Shown: positions 44,388 through 54,752, counted from the first letter of the stretch. The stretch: 64,000 nucleotides of DNA from Ligustrum vulgare (GCA_963555705.1 OY743184.1:32374614-32438613), one strand, 5' to 3'. The notes: generated by a model not told the origin, from the sequence alone. Numbers and translations: made by a program.

Positions 44388-45663
44388 ATGCCACCCTGAA
44401 AGGCTCCAATTCCATCGCGCAAGGGTAAGGGAAAATTGGGGCCATCCAAAAGGCCAAGGAGACACCCATCTAGCTCTGACTCCAACTCTGAAGAGTTAGA
44501 CACAAGCTCAATCCATAGATTCATGGGGCTCAAGGAGCAGAAATGTTTGATGAAACTCTCAAGAAAAAAAGGATTTTGGGGGAAAGGGAAGTAATACTGA
44601 CAGACTTCCCATATTCTGAGCTAGTACACCTTATAGAGAATGCAGGATGGCAGAAGTTGGCAACCATACCACATCGGTCATACCCACTCCTTGTGAAGGA
44701 ATTCTTTGCCAACTTTAATGCTGCAATTGAGAATCCAGATATAGAGCATCGATACCAGACTTAGGTCAAAGGCCAGTGGATCGATTTCTACCCCAAGGTA
44801 ATTGAGCGCACACTGGGACTGACTAGGGAGGGGATCGAGCCAGTGCAAGATGGTATTGATTTAGATTTGATCACCCAATTCCTCTATGGTAGAGCAAATG
44901 TAGTGCTAGATAGGCCTGGATGATTTGTACACAGAGAGCTTACCTACACCTTAAAAATCTTACATATCTTTATGTGCCATAACATCGACCCCACTTCGCA
45001 TCGTACTATATTTAAAGTGGAGAGGGCCTGACTGATACACTACTTGGCACGGGGGCGCAAGATAGCTTGGGGTGACACATATTTGAATTTATCATTACTC
45101 TTGCGTCCCAGCTGGACACCATGCGGGGTATTCTATTCCCAGGTCTTATAAGTGCCATTTGTCTGGCCGAGGGAGTGGAGTTACTCCCTCATGAAGAGCC
45201 CGATCCATTAGAGGCTACCATTAGCTAGAGGACTATGGAGAGTGTATGAGGACCCAGGGTACCTCCAGTTCTAGCAAATATACCGGGGCCAGTTATGGGA
45301 GATCCAGCATAGCCAGTCCCGCTTGCACCTCCGGCAGACGACAGGCTCTTGCGACAGATCATGACTGAGCTTATGGTGACGGAGCAGAGAGAGGCTGCTA
45401 GGCACACAACTATCATGGGGATACTAGCTCGCCAGGATGGAAGGATGGACATATTGGAGACTCAGATGCAGGGTTTGGTTCGAGCCAATATTCCTATTGA
45501 GTAGAGGTTGGCCCGATGCACTTGGGAGGAGGTATGTCGACAGCAGACGTGCATCATGACTTTCCTGACATCTATGGAGCATAGACTCGAGGCCCTTGAG
45601 CACAGACAGGCACATGATCCACGTGACCCATCAGATCCATCTGTAGGACCCTCACATCAGTAG
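44388..45663 (+). pseudogene. Env-position ORF of Athila-like element (plant transposon protein domain)
   Basis: ATG at 44388, early TGA after three codons, then a basic Ser-rich stretch. A frame change leads into CFDETLKKKRILGEREVI and LTDFPYSELVHLIENAGWQK, resembling the 'putative plant transposon protein' domain found in the third ORF of Athila/TAT elements. Further blocks are DFYPKVIERTLGLTREGIEP and, in 45200-45660, a Met/Gln-rich helical tail. Several stops. I see no clear signal peptide or membrane span, so an envelope role is not supported by sequence. Confidence 0.7.
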
Positions 45664-46375
45664 CAGCCTACATACCCTAGGGAAGTGTTTGATCTTTTTG
45701 GTTGTACTTTACCTTATATTTTCTTAGCTTTATGCTTACATTGAGGACAATATATTATTTTATTTGGGGGTGGTGTATTCGGCTTACCTCATAATGTTAG
45801 TATTGGTCTGTATAACTACTCTACTATCTGTTGAAACTCTATTTTGCTGAATTTATTAGAATTGCTAAGATTTTGTCTCAATTTAGGATTTTTATTTTTA
45901 TTAAGATGTTCAAAAAAAATTTGTTTTTGTTGATTTTTTTGCTACCTCTTATGTAGTTCGGTTTATTTATATAATTTAGTTGGAACTTTGGACAGCATGA
46001 AAACCTAAATTTTTCAAATTTACTTATTTTATGCTAGACTTTATTAAACTTGAGCACATAGCCAAAGTGAAATAATTACTTGTGTAGGGAAATGCTTGAT
46101 ATATATGGGGTAAACTTGTGCAACAATTGAACATAAAATTGACTGAAAAATCTCAAACCTTAAGAATGTAGATCCCGACCTGAAATGTTGAACCAAACTG
46201 CTAAAGAAGCAGTTTGAGGGTGGAAAGGTTATGAGTAGAAATTGATGGGTTGAGGGTCTGAAGTTCTTGGTATTGCATCTTTGGTTGAGGAGGTTTTGAT
46301 CAACAGGTATAAACTGGTAATAGCATAAAAACAGAAAAATTCTAATAGTCTTATTCTACTCTTCAAATGCTTTTT

Positions 46376-46480
46376 TGACTCGAGCAATTAAGTCAGAGGG
46401 GTTCTCTGAACCTGGTGCCCTAAAGTCATCAGGCTTGGGAGTCACCGACCCAAAGCTCGCTACATGGGTCAATTAGAAAG
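46376..46480 (+). other. Structured-RNA-like block C1
   Basis: Hairpins GGTTC-TCT-GAACC (46400-46412), AAGTC-ATCA-GGCTT inside a GGTG...CACC outer stem (46414-46446), and GACCC...GGGTC (46447-46470), in a row. Confidence 0.6.
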
Positions 46481-46546
46481 CAAGTACAGATAGTGGACTT
46501 GCACATAAGACGCTAAAACATCTTTAACTTTTCTGTTTAAGCCTTT

Positions 46547-46655
46547 ATGACTCGGGTAATTAAGTCTGCGAGGTTCTTTGAACCTGGTACCCTAAAGTCG
46601 TCTGGCTTGGGAGTCACCAACCTAAAGCTCGCTACAAAGGTCATGTAGAAAGGCA
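46547..46655 (+). other. Structured-RNA-like block C2
   Basis: Hairpins GGTTC-TTT-GAACC (46572-46584), AAGTC-GTCT-GGCTT, and ACCT...AGGT, in the same order as in C1. Confidence 0.6.
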
Positions 46656-47262
46656 AGTATGAAAATATTTGCACAAAGATGGTAAAAGACATGGACATAA
46701 GAAGAAAAAGTCGTCCAAATGAAAAAAAAAGGAATAAAATGCCTAGTATATGCTTGTTTGATTGAGATTTTTAACGCTAGAGTGTGAGATTGGGGATGGA
46801 TTACTTTTGACCTGTTGTGCATTCTTATCTAGTCCTGACTGCCTTGTGTGGAAAAGTGTAATATTCAAATGATTAGAGACCACATGAATAGAAAAGGCCT
46901 CAGGATATGAGAGAAAAGCAGTAAAGCTGTGATCATTCATGAGAGTTGTAAGAAAAATCATTGTTTGACCACATGAGATTCGGGTTTATCTATGCATGAT
47001 TAGTCACACAATATTAAGTATAACTTTACATGAGTTTGCAGTTGATTTCTGTCTATTCACACAAACACATGAAAAGTTGAGCATGGAATAAGTAACAAAT
47101 ATTTTAATGTGCTATCTGATTTTCTTTCTGAAATGTATATTTTGAGCCGAATCTAAGACATAAAGTGAGCAAATCAACTGATGAGTTAGTGTTATTTTTC
47201 TTAGAGTCATGTTTCAGTGTTATTTGTTCGAGGACGAACTATTATTCTAATTTGGGGGTGTC

Positions 47263-47862
47263 TGATAAGTGCATTTTATGCACTTATTTAGATGCTTAAA
47301 TTAGGATGTTATATAGTAATTTAAGAATAAATGCTACTGATGTATCTGTTATTTGTATATATTTCAGGTTTATTCTAAAATCGAGAAAAAAAGCAATTGG
47401 ACAAATAATGAGCAAAAAGGAAGGAAATTGGACCAAAATTAGCAAAACAAGAGTACTGGATGCAAAACATGGATAAAGGAGTAGCCAAATTGAAAGAAAT
47501 TCAAAGATGAAAGGAGGAATTGAATAAATCAAGAGAGGGAAAGATGAAATTGAAGAGTTTTAGAAGTACAATGACTAAATTGCTCTAATCAGAATACATG
47601 GACTTGAGGTGCAATAAAAATATGAGGATCAAGTTGCAGAGATTGAAAGATGAAAATTACTACTTGCCGGTATAACCGTGCGGCCACACGGTTGGTACAG
47701 CGTGCGGTCGCACGACCGTAAATTTTGGCGACTGAATTTTTGCACCAATTTTTCCTCTCCTCTCTTGACCTTATACACTCAAAAATATATACAACCTTGG
47801 AGCAAAGAATTCAACGAAGATTTTTCATCAAAATCAAGATTTCTTTATATTTATAAAAAAAC
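47263..47862 (+). repeat. LTR3, truncated, at the end of copy C
   Basis: Starts TGATAAGTGCATTTTATG after a TTTGGGGG PPT. Contains CpG palindromes CGTGCGGCCACACG (47677) and CGTGCGGTCGCACG (47701), 24 bp apart. Alignment with LTR1/2 is weak beyond the start. The right end is lost where a MITE-like sequence begins. Confidence 0.7.
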
Positions 47863-47985
47863 ATAATTTCTCAAGCCACTTTTTAATCATATACATTTTA
47901 CCTCTCTGTTTTTTAACCACACATTTTACCTTGAAAATATAAATAAAACAATTTACAAACATTCCTCCTCTAAAATGAATAGTGA
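47863..47985. mobile_element. Decayed MITE, family 2
   Basis: Shares ACATAATTTCTCAA, CACTTTTTAA and TTTTACCT blocks in order with 21170-21290. Termini are not clear. Confidence 0.45.
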
Positions 47986-48367
47986 TGCTACAAAATTACT
48001 GACATTGATTCGGTACGACCCAAACTATTGTATTGTTGAAGAAAGATGATTCAAGCTTCCAAGGAACCTACAAAAAGCAGGTGAGAGATGTCGTCGTCAC
48101 CCTAAAGATGAAAAAATATATATAGAGAATGAAGGTAAAAAAAATTGAGAGTTTCATAAATATTGTACCATAAATTATGACTGGGATCCACACTTATATG
48201 GCTAAAACAAGTCTCCATGTTCTAATAGAAGTTTCTTGTTGATGAGTTGGACTCATTCTGAGCAAGAAGGGACTTATTTGGAAACTAAATCACTATTGAG
48301 TCGCAAGACCCAAGATACAGTATATTACATTCGAAGAAGGGTTCGGTTCATTTTGAGACCATATCAT

Positions 48368-48751
48368 AACTATCCCCTAGAAGGTCGGTCTAATGCATGA
48401 CCTTGGGCCTTCAAACGTCTGCTTCTTCAAATTAGATAGGCCCAAAGTGTGACCTTGGGCCTCAGGGAAGGTCGGCTCAAAGTATGACCTTGGACCTTAT
48501 GCGTATATATAGAAAATAATGTTCCAATAATGTAATGACTTAAAAATGTATCGATCGGTAACTATCCACTAGAAGGTTGGCCAATATATAACCTTGAGTC
48601 TTCACGTTATCTGCTTCTTCAAATGAGATTGGCCTAAAGTGTGACCTTGTGCATCAGGGAAGGTCGACCTAAAGTATGACCTTGGGCCTTATACGTATAT
48701 ATAGGAAATAATGTTTCAATAGCGTAATGACCAGGAAATGTACCGATCAAT
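48368..48751. repeat. 192-bp tandem duplication
   Basis: Two diverged units, starting AACTATCCCCTAGAAGGTCGG (48368) and AACTATCCACTAGAAGGTTGG (48560). Each unit contains three CCTTGGGCC-like boxes and ends near a CGTATATATAG stretch. Confidence 0.85.
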
Positions 48752-48907
48752 AGCTACAGCGCATCAGAGGCCAAGCTTAAGCATATGGACATTTGTCATA
48801 TCAAGTGTAATTAAATCTATGGTAAGATGAATGGTCGCCAACTTGGATAGGAGACACATGGCAGGAACGGAGAGCAAAGATTAGTCCTTTTTCCCTCCAA
48901 AAATCTC

Positions 48908-48916
48908 TATAAATAG
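48908..48916 (+). promoter_or_regulatory. TATA box of an unresolved promoter/LTR
   Basis: TATAAATAG, followed by a CT-rich stretch and ACCTTAGAGAGAGCAGAG, looks like the R start of a plus-strand gypsy LTR. I could not find the LTR's partner, and the pol remains to the right point the other way. Confidence 0.5.
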
Positions 48917-48950
48917 GTGCTCCTCTCTTCCTCATTATTTTTCCTCGTAG

Positions 48951-49149
48951 AACCTTAGAGAGAGCAGAGAACTGATCAAACAAGAGCACCACTTCTTTGA
49001 CATTGCATCAAAAAATGAACTTCATCTAGCACTACGTACGCTACACCAATTTCCCGACCTTGATACTAGACCTTTGGCTCAATTTCTAGATAAGATGAAT
49101 GACACGGACGTAACGCCTTTTCAGGTCGTGGATGATGCAATCGAGTGAG
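48951..49149 (+). other. Unrecognised 65-codon open frame without ATG start
   Basis: Open from 48951 to TGA at 49147. Contains KQEHHFFDIASKNELHLALR and PDLDTRPLAQFLDKMNDTDV. It lies 35 bp downstream of the TATA box, without an early ATG. I do not recognise it; it may be a chance frame in an LTR or a fragment of a gag leader. Confidence 0.3.
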
Positions 49150-49559
49150 AGGGCTATGGTAACAAAGCTAGTGACCCTGAGCCCCAGCCCCAAACCTTTT
49201 CTTTGTACTTTTCTTTTTTCTGTTATATCCTCGGAGGTGTGCCCCGAGGTACTATTTTGAAACATTAATTTTGTTAAGGCAAGTATATCGTTTACTCTTG
49301 TGATTTGTTATTTCCTCCATTTGAAATAGTTAACCATCAGATAAGTAGGGGCGTGATTGCAGTAGATATGTTAAGATCGAGTCAAACGTCACTAATTTGA
49401 CGCATTTTTTAAGATAGGTCATTCTAAACCCTTGTAATTCGAAATGATCAATATGACATGGTTAATGTTGTGCTACGAAACATAGATCGCTCTTTTAAGT
49501 CGACCACTCACAATTTTAAAATTTCACAGACAAAGGCCACAACTTATACATGAAAACTA

Positions 49560-50800
49560 TCTACTAATTGAGAGAGGTCTTGCATTTGATCGATCTTTAC
49601 GAGTTAATTTACAAGGAAATGACTTGTCTTTTACTCTATGGCTAATTATTTATAGTCAAAGATCTTACTTTAGGCCGACCTCATGATTTTTGTCAATTCA
49701 CAAAGATAGGTATTGTCTTTTACTTTGTGACTAATTATTAATAGGTAAGGGTCTTAATTTTTACCGACCTCATGATTTTTATCAATTCATAGAGAAATGT
49801 CTTACATTTTACTTTGTGACTAATTATTAATAGGTAGATGTCTTACTTTTGGCCAACCTCATGAGTTTTATCAATTCAGAAAGAAAGACCATGCCTTTAC
49901 TTTATGACTAAATATTAATAGGTAGATGTCATACTTTTGGCCAACCTCATGATTTTTATCAATTCACAAAGAAAGATTTTGCCTTTTACTTTGCGACTCA
50001 TTATTAATAGGTAGATGTCTCACTTCTGGCCGACCTCATGATTTTTATCAATGCTTAAAGAAAGGTCTTGCCTTTTGCTTCGTTAACTAATTATTACTAC
50101 ATAGAGGTCTTACTTTTGGCTGACCACATGATTTTCATCAATTCATAAAGAAAGGTCTTGCATTTTACTTTTTGACTAATTATTAATAGGTAGATGTCTT
50201 CTTTTGGTCGAATTCGCTTTTTTTGTTAATTCATACGGCAAGGTCTTGCCTTTTACTTCGTGACTAATTATAAATAGTTAGATGTCTTACTTTTGGCCGA
50301 CCTTGTGTTTTATATTAATTCGCAAAGAAAAGGTCTTTCCCTTTACTTTGCAACTAATTATTAATAAGTAGAGGTCTTTCTTTTGGTCAACCTTATGATT
50401 CTTATCAATTCACAAAGGGCTCTCTTGCATTTTACTTACTAATTATTAATAGATACAGGTTTTACTTTAGGCCGACCTCTTGATTTTTATCAATTCACAA
50501 AGAAAATTCTTTCCTTTTACTTTGCGAATAATTATTAATAGGTAGAGGTCTTACTTTTGACCGACCTCGTTATTTTTATCAATTCATAAAGAAATGTCTT
50601 GCCTTTTACTTTGTGACTAATTATTAATAGGTAGATGTCTTACTTTTGGCTGACCTCGTGTTTTTTATTAATTCACAATGAAATGTCTTGCCTTTTAATT
50701 TGTGACTAATTATATATAGGTAGAGGTCTTACCTTTCACTGGCCTCATGAATTTTGTTACTTCACAAAGAGAGGTATTGCCTTTTACTTTGTGAGGTCAT
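49560..50800. repeat. 89-bp minisatellite, about 13-14 units
   Basis: The block TAATTATTAATAGGTAGA recurs at 49643, 49732, 49821, 49909, 49998, 50088, 50178, 50265, 50355, 50439, 50529, 50618 and 50708 (spacing 84-90). Each unit includes a CTTTTGGCCGACCTC box and an AATTCACAAAGAAAGGTCTT box. Confidence 0.95.
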
Positions 50801-50814
50801 TTGATATGATAACG

Positions 50815-51245
50815 TCATTGTGGAGGGCATCTCGCTTAAAAGGTTTAGCCAAGAGGTGACCATCCTACTTAAAGAATTTTGATAGATGAGGCCATATGGC
50901 TCGCTTAACAAACTTAGCCAAGATGAGGCCATCCACTTAAGGGATTTAGCCAAAGGAAAGCATCCCATTAGGGGATTTAGCCATAAGAGGTCATCCTTCT
51001 TAAGGAATTTAGCTAGAGAATGCCATCTTACTTAAGAGATTTAGTTACGAGGAAGTCATCTTGCTTAAGGATTTTTCTAGAGGAGGCCATCCGACTTAAG
51101 GGTTCTAGCCAAAAGGAGGTTATCTCGCTTAAGTGATTTAGCCAAGAGGAGGCTATCTTGCTTCAGAGATTTAGCCTGATGAGGCCATCATGATTAAAAA
51201 ATTTGGCCAAGAGGAGACCATCCCACTTAAGGGATTTAGCCCAGC
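50815..51245. repeat. Short-period minisatellite (about 40 bp)
   Basis: Roughly ten units built on GGATTTAGCCAAGAGGAGGC and CATCCNACTTAAG, with period varying between about 30 and 42 bp. It adjoins the 89-bp array. Confidence 0.9.
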
Positions 51246-51539
51246 TTTTTCTATGATTTTTGCAAGGTATTCATGTTTATAAAACATGCATTTAATCGTA
51301 TTAAAGGACTAAGGAAGGGCCCCGTTAAAAACAATGAAAAAAATTTCAGGTAAGGAAAAAGAATACCTGCCATGATGGACTCCTACATAAAATAAAGGTT
51401 GGGCGCCCAGTCCCTACTCAAGAAAATAAATACGTGGGCATAGAAGTCCTACTCATGCTATGAATAAAAGGATGGGCTCTCAGGCCTGACAATAACATGA
51501 ATTAAAATTGGACTCAATATTCTGAAAACACTTAAAGCT

Positions 51540-53215
51540 ACAACTTATTGGAGGAGGACTCCTTACTTGTAATATGACTTCAGACTTCTAATGATCCTGA
51601 ATAGGGAAAGGGCTTAACGTCCATGTTTCTCAAGATGCATGAGTCGTAGCCAAATTTTCGAATCATTTTGAATGGCCCTTCCCAGATAGAGCCAAGTTTT
51701 CCCTATTGATGTCCCACGGCCTCTCCACATCTCATGATGAGGTCTCCAGATTGAAAGTCCCCATTTTGATGAGGATTTTTAACTTCTTCAACATGGCATG
51801 TTGATAAGCGACTTTCTTGAGGGAGGCCACTTCTCATGTCTCTTCTAGGAGGTCTAAACTTTCCCTTTGGCCCTCGTTAGCTTCGGTGGGGCTTGATGTC
51901 ATCATATGTTAGTTCAGGACTCTTATTCAACTAAAACCGCTACTTCAATTCCAAAGGACAACATGAATGGAGTCTCCTCAATGGCCATTTTGAATGTGGT
52001 GCGCCTTGTCTAATGGATTGCAGGGAGATGGTAGGGCAGGTTACAATTGGCTTCATCTAGATGAGTGCAGAGATCTTGCAATATGAGTCTATTCAAGACC
52101 TTTGCTTATCCATTGCTTTGTAGATGTGATATTGAGATCAACTTGTGTTCAATCCCTAAATTCACACAGAACTTCCTAAAGACTTGACATTCGAACTGTC
52201 GTCTGTTGTCGATCGTGGAAGACTAAAGCGATACACAATCGACTTCCCTACTAATGATTCTAGTTTTTGTTTTGAGATTACTTTATGGAGCTCAAGTTCT
52301 ACCCACTTGGTGAAATATTCTATCGCGACCGCAAAAATTTTTGACTTGACCTCAGGTAATAGAGAAGGGTTGTAGGATATCGATCCCCTATTTTTTGAAG
52401 GGATAAGAGCAACAAATCAGTGAGATCTCCTCCGCTGGTTGGTGTAGTCTAGCCCCACACCTCTGGCACTTATCACAGGATTTCATGTAATTTGCTGTAT
52501 TCATGCTTGGCCAATAGTATCCACACCTTATCATTTTAGTAGCCAACGTTCTTGCTCCCTCGTGGCCTCCACAAATCCCTTTGTGTACTTCAGCCATAGC
52601 CAATGTGGCTTTTCATGAGGTTGGGAAACGAAGGTAAGACAGTGTAAAGTAGTAGAGAGAATAGCACGCCTTGTATAATAATATAACTTAGGACTCTTGC
52701 TATAGCTTTGTCCAATGAAAGACTTCCCAGTGCTAAGTATTTGATTATTGGATACATTCAGCAAAGCTCTTGCTTCGTAATTTCGATGACGTCAGGATGA
52801 TTGTTTATGATCGGCTCATAGGGAATGCGAATGAATATGGTCCTTTCCAAAGCGTCAACTTTTGTGAATGTAAATCTTGACAAAGCATCTGCCTTATGGT
52901 TGGCTGACCTTGGTATTTTCTCCGTCCTGAACAATTTGAAGCTTTCTCTTTGAGTCAAGAATATTCATTCAATAAGATGACATTTTCTCGTCTCTTGCTT
53001 TGAATGATCCATCTATCTGTCCCACTACTAATTGAGAATCGATGAGTACTTTAACATGCACAACCCCTAGATGAAGTGTGGCCTTTAGCCCAGCAATGAC
53101 GACTTCATACCTCTCTGTGAAGATTCTTGCACTCACCATTGGTATGACCTTGACTTCTATAGAAATCATAATATTTGTCGTGATTATCATTAGTGATCTT
53201 CCCTTTAATTTACTG
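51540..53215 (-). pseudogene. TAT/Retand-like gypsy RNase H and integrase relic
   Basis: RNase H part: ERYEVVIAGLKATLHLGVVH, VLIDSQLVVGQIDGSFKARD. Then SANHKADALSRFTF, and an integrase zinc domain with EVHKGICGGHEGARTLATKM and KSCDKCQRCG. The core has EYFTKWVELELHKV, where the first catalytic Asp is Glu. The C-terminal part near 51650 has GKLGSIWEGPFK-like residues. Many stops; RT and protease are missing. Genes run right to left; the minisatellites lie downstream, in the 3-prime UTR position. Confidence 0.82.
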
Positions 53216-53367
53216 TGGCCTTTAGATCTTGCCTATCCTTGATCTCTATTAGAATGTGAGATCATGATGTATTTAAGGGAATGGGGTCTCAAATTCCGTA
53301 ATAATTACCATTTCAATCAGGTCGGGTCCTTTACTATTTACATTTCCCGTCTATAGGTCTTGACCTT

Positions 53368-53790
53368 TTACTCCTCTATTTTGAGGACTCTGATGAGGAT
53401 CTGTCCTTTGTGGTGATCGTGCTCAGGGCGGGAGCTTGAATTTTTATTGGAAATAAGGTCTCTTCCATTTTTATGTATTTCTCCATCCTCTTGAGTAGGT
53501 TGATCACTATACTTTGGGGTTCTTTGATAAGGACATCTTGAATTCTGGTTCCTCACTATTAGGGTAAGTACTGATACAATAGCAGTAATGTACATGCCAA
53601 GAATTTATAGTCTCTCATTGTTGAAATGAATCATGAACTCATATAGTGTCTCATTAGAGTTTTGATTTAATTGCATGAGAGAGATCGTTGTTTTCTTTAT
53701 TCGTTTGCTACTGGAGAAGAAGGTCTTGAAAATGTCAATAAGGTCACCAAAGGAGAAAATTGAATTTCACCCCACATTTGCAAGTGGAAG
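53368..53790 (-). pseudogene. TAT/Retand-like gag fragment
   Basis: Minus strand 53785-53600 reads FGDLIDIFKTFFSSSKRIKK then TISLMQLNQNSNETLYEFMI, a retrotransposon gag core. 53595-53368 continues with low-complexity basic residues. Its upstream end is cut by the MITE at 53793. In 54143-54600 a related upstream gag frame may continue (minus-strand STLEKHFQNGNMHYDSMAK), but less surely. Confidence 0.65.
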
Positions 53791-53792
53791 GG

Positions 53793-54142
53793 TAGTGTTG
53801 GCAATGGGGCGGATCGGGCTCCGATCTGCCCCGACCCGAAATTGTTTCAGCAGATCCAAATCCGCCCCGCGATTCGCCATTTTTCGGGTCGGGTCGAGGC
53901 AGATCGGCCTCCCGATCCGCGACGATTTTTTTTAAAATTCTTTTATATATAATTTAACTAAATCTTTTTAAAAACAATTAAAAAAATATTTTTTTATTAA
54001 ATTTTTTTTAATTAATTGGGGCAGATCTAGACGGATCAATCCCGATCCGTTGCCCCGCCCCAATCTGCTCTGCTGATCCGCGGATCGGGTCGGATCGGGT
54101 CGACGGATCAGTGGAGTAGATCAAATTTTTTTGCCATCTCTA
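53793..54142. mobile_element. hAT MITE with perfect 8-bp target duplication
   Basis: 350 bp. Ends TAGTGTTGGCAA and, inverted, TAGAGATGGCAA. Target duplication TGGAAGGG at 53785-53792 and 54143-54150. Both ends carry arrays of GGATCGG/CCGATCC subterminal repeats. It sits inside the gag relic. Confidence 0.9.
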
Positions 54143-54422
54143 TGGAAGGGCTTGGATTTAGTCTTCCTCAAGCAGAACAAGAAAAACAATGATGAGGCCC
54201 CAGATCGCTATCTTTACAAGTAGGGGGAGAAAAAGTCAATATGATATTTGCTTTGGTTTTTCCAATGAAACTAAGCACTTTTTTCTTTCTCATTAGGAAG
54301 ATCTAGTTCTATGGCACCTAAAATGTCTCAGGGCTCAAGTGATTCATCTAAGCGGCGAGACCATATTGGCGAGGAGGCCGATGGAGCCATGTACCTGGAG
54401 ACTCCTAGTTTGGAAGTAGTTA

Positions 54423-54436
54423 TCCCCCCCCCCCAT
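54423..54436. repeat. Poly(C) tract
   Basis: A run of C in an otherwise non-repetitive stretch. Confidence 0.9.
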
Positions 54437-54614
54437 GGGATTTGACTAACATATTTGGCCTACCATTTTATTCATGTGTTCATTCAATGTACCCAATTAT
54501 TTGGCCATACTGTCGTAATGCATATTCCCATTTTGAAAATGCTTTTCTAGAGTACTTGCCGATGTGTCAAGCTGATGCAGTTCCCCCCATCAATCTAAAT
54601 TGAGTACACCGAGA

Positions 54615-54752
54615 ACGATCTGGTTCACCAATCATCGATGGTTTTAGAACTGCTAAGCCTACGTTACATGCAATAGTACCTAGAATTACTATTGGAAAAA
54701 TGTATAAAAGATCATTGGGTCGTGAGGGTTCTCCATAATAATTATGATTAAC
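54615..54752 (-). pseudogene. petD: Plastid petD fragment (nuclear plastid DNA insertion)
   Basis: The minus strand reads [18 protein letters not shown] then [20 protein letters not shown] and MIGEP, matching subunit IV of cytochrome b6-f over about 43 residues with few changes (Ala-Trp to Ser-Arg after GEP, Glu to Lys before PSMIGEP). There is no stop in the segment, but the match ends abruptly on both sides. In plastids this protein is membrane-bound in the thylakoid; here it is a non-functional nuclear fragment. Confidence 0.85.

Larger units (their letters stand above)
45664..47262 (+). other. Non-coding tail of copy C
   Basis: No gene. A TTTGGGGG module at 45742-45770, structured blocks at 46376-46480 and 46547-46655, and a second module TCGAGGACGAAC...TTTGGGGG at 47228-47258, directly before LTR3. 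Confidence 0.75.
40480..47862 (+). mobile_element. Athila/TAT-like gypsy copy C (chimeric)
   Basis: LTR2, PBS, leader and a stub of gag, an abrupt junction near 42563 into integrase, an env-position ORF, a non-coding tail and LTR3. LTR3 resembles LTR1/2 only at its start, so the right part probably came from a related but different family. Confidence 0.78.

Noticed and set aside
45225..45615. Two minus-strand frames opposite the env-position ORF
   Set aside because: Shadows of the Athila third ORF, which has family resemblance on the plus strand.
44388..45663. A true viral envelope gene in copy C
   Set aside because: No signal peptide, furin-like site or membrane span is visible; the domain resembles the plant transposon protein family instead.
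49005..49149. Terminal exon of a host gene
   Set aside because: Open and protein-like, but no upstream exon, family match or polyadenylation context could be found.
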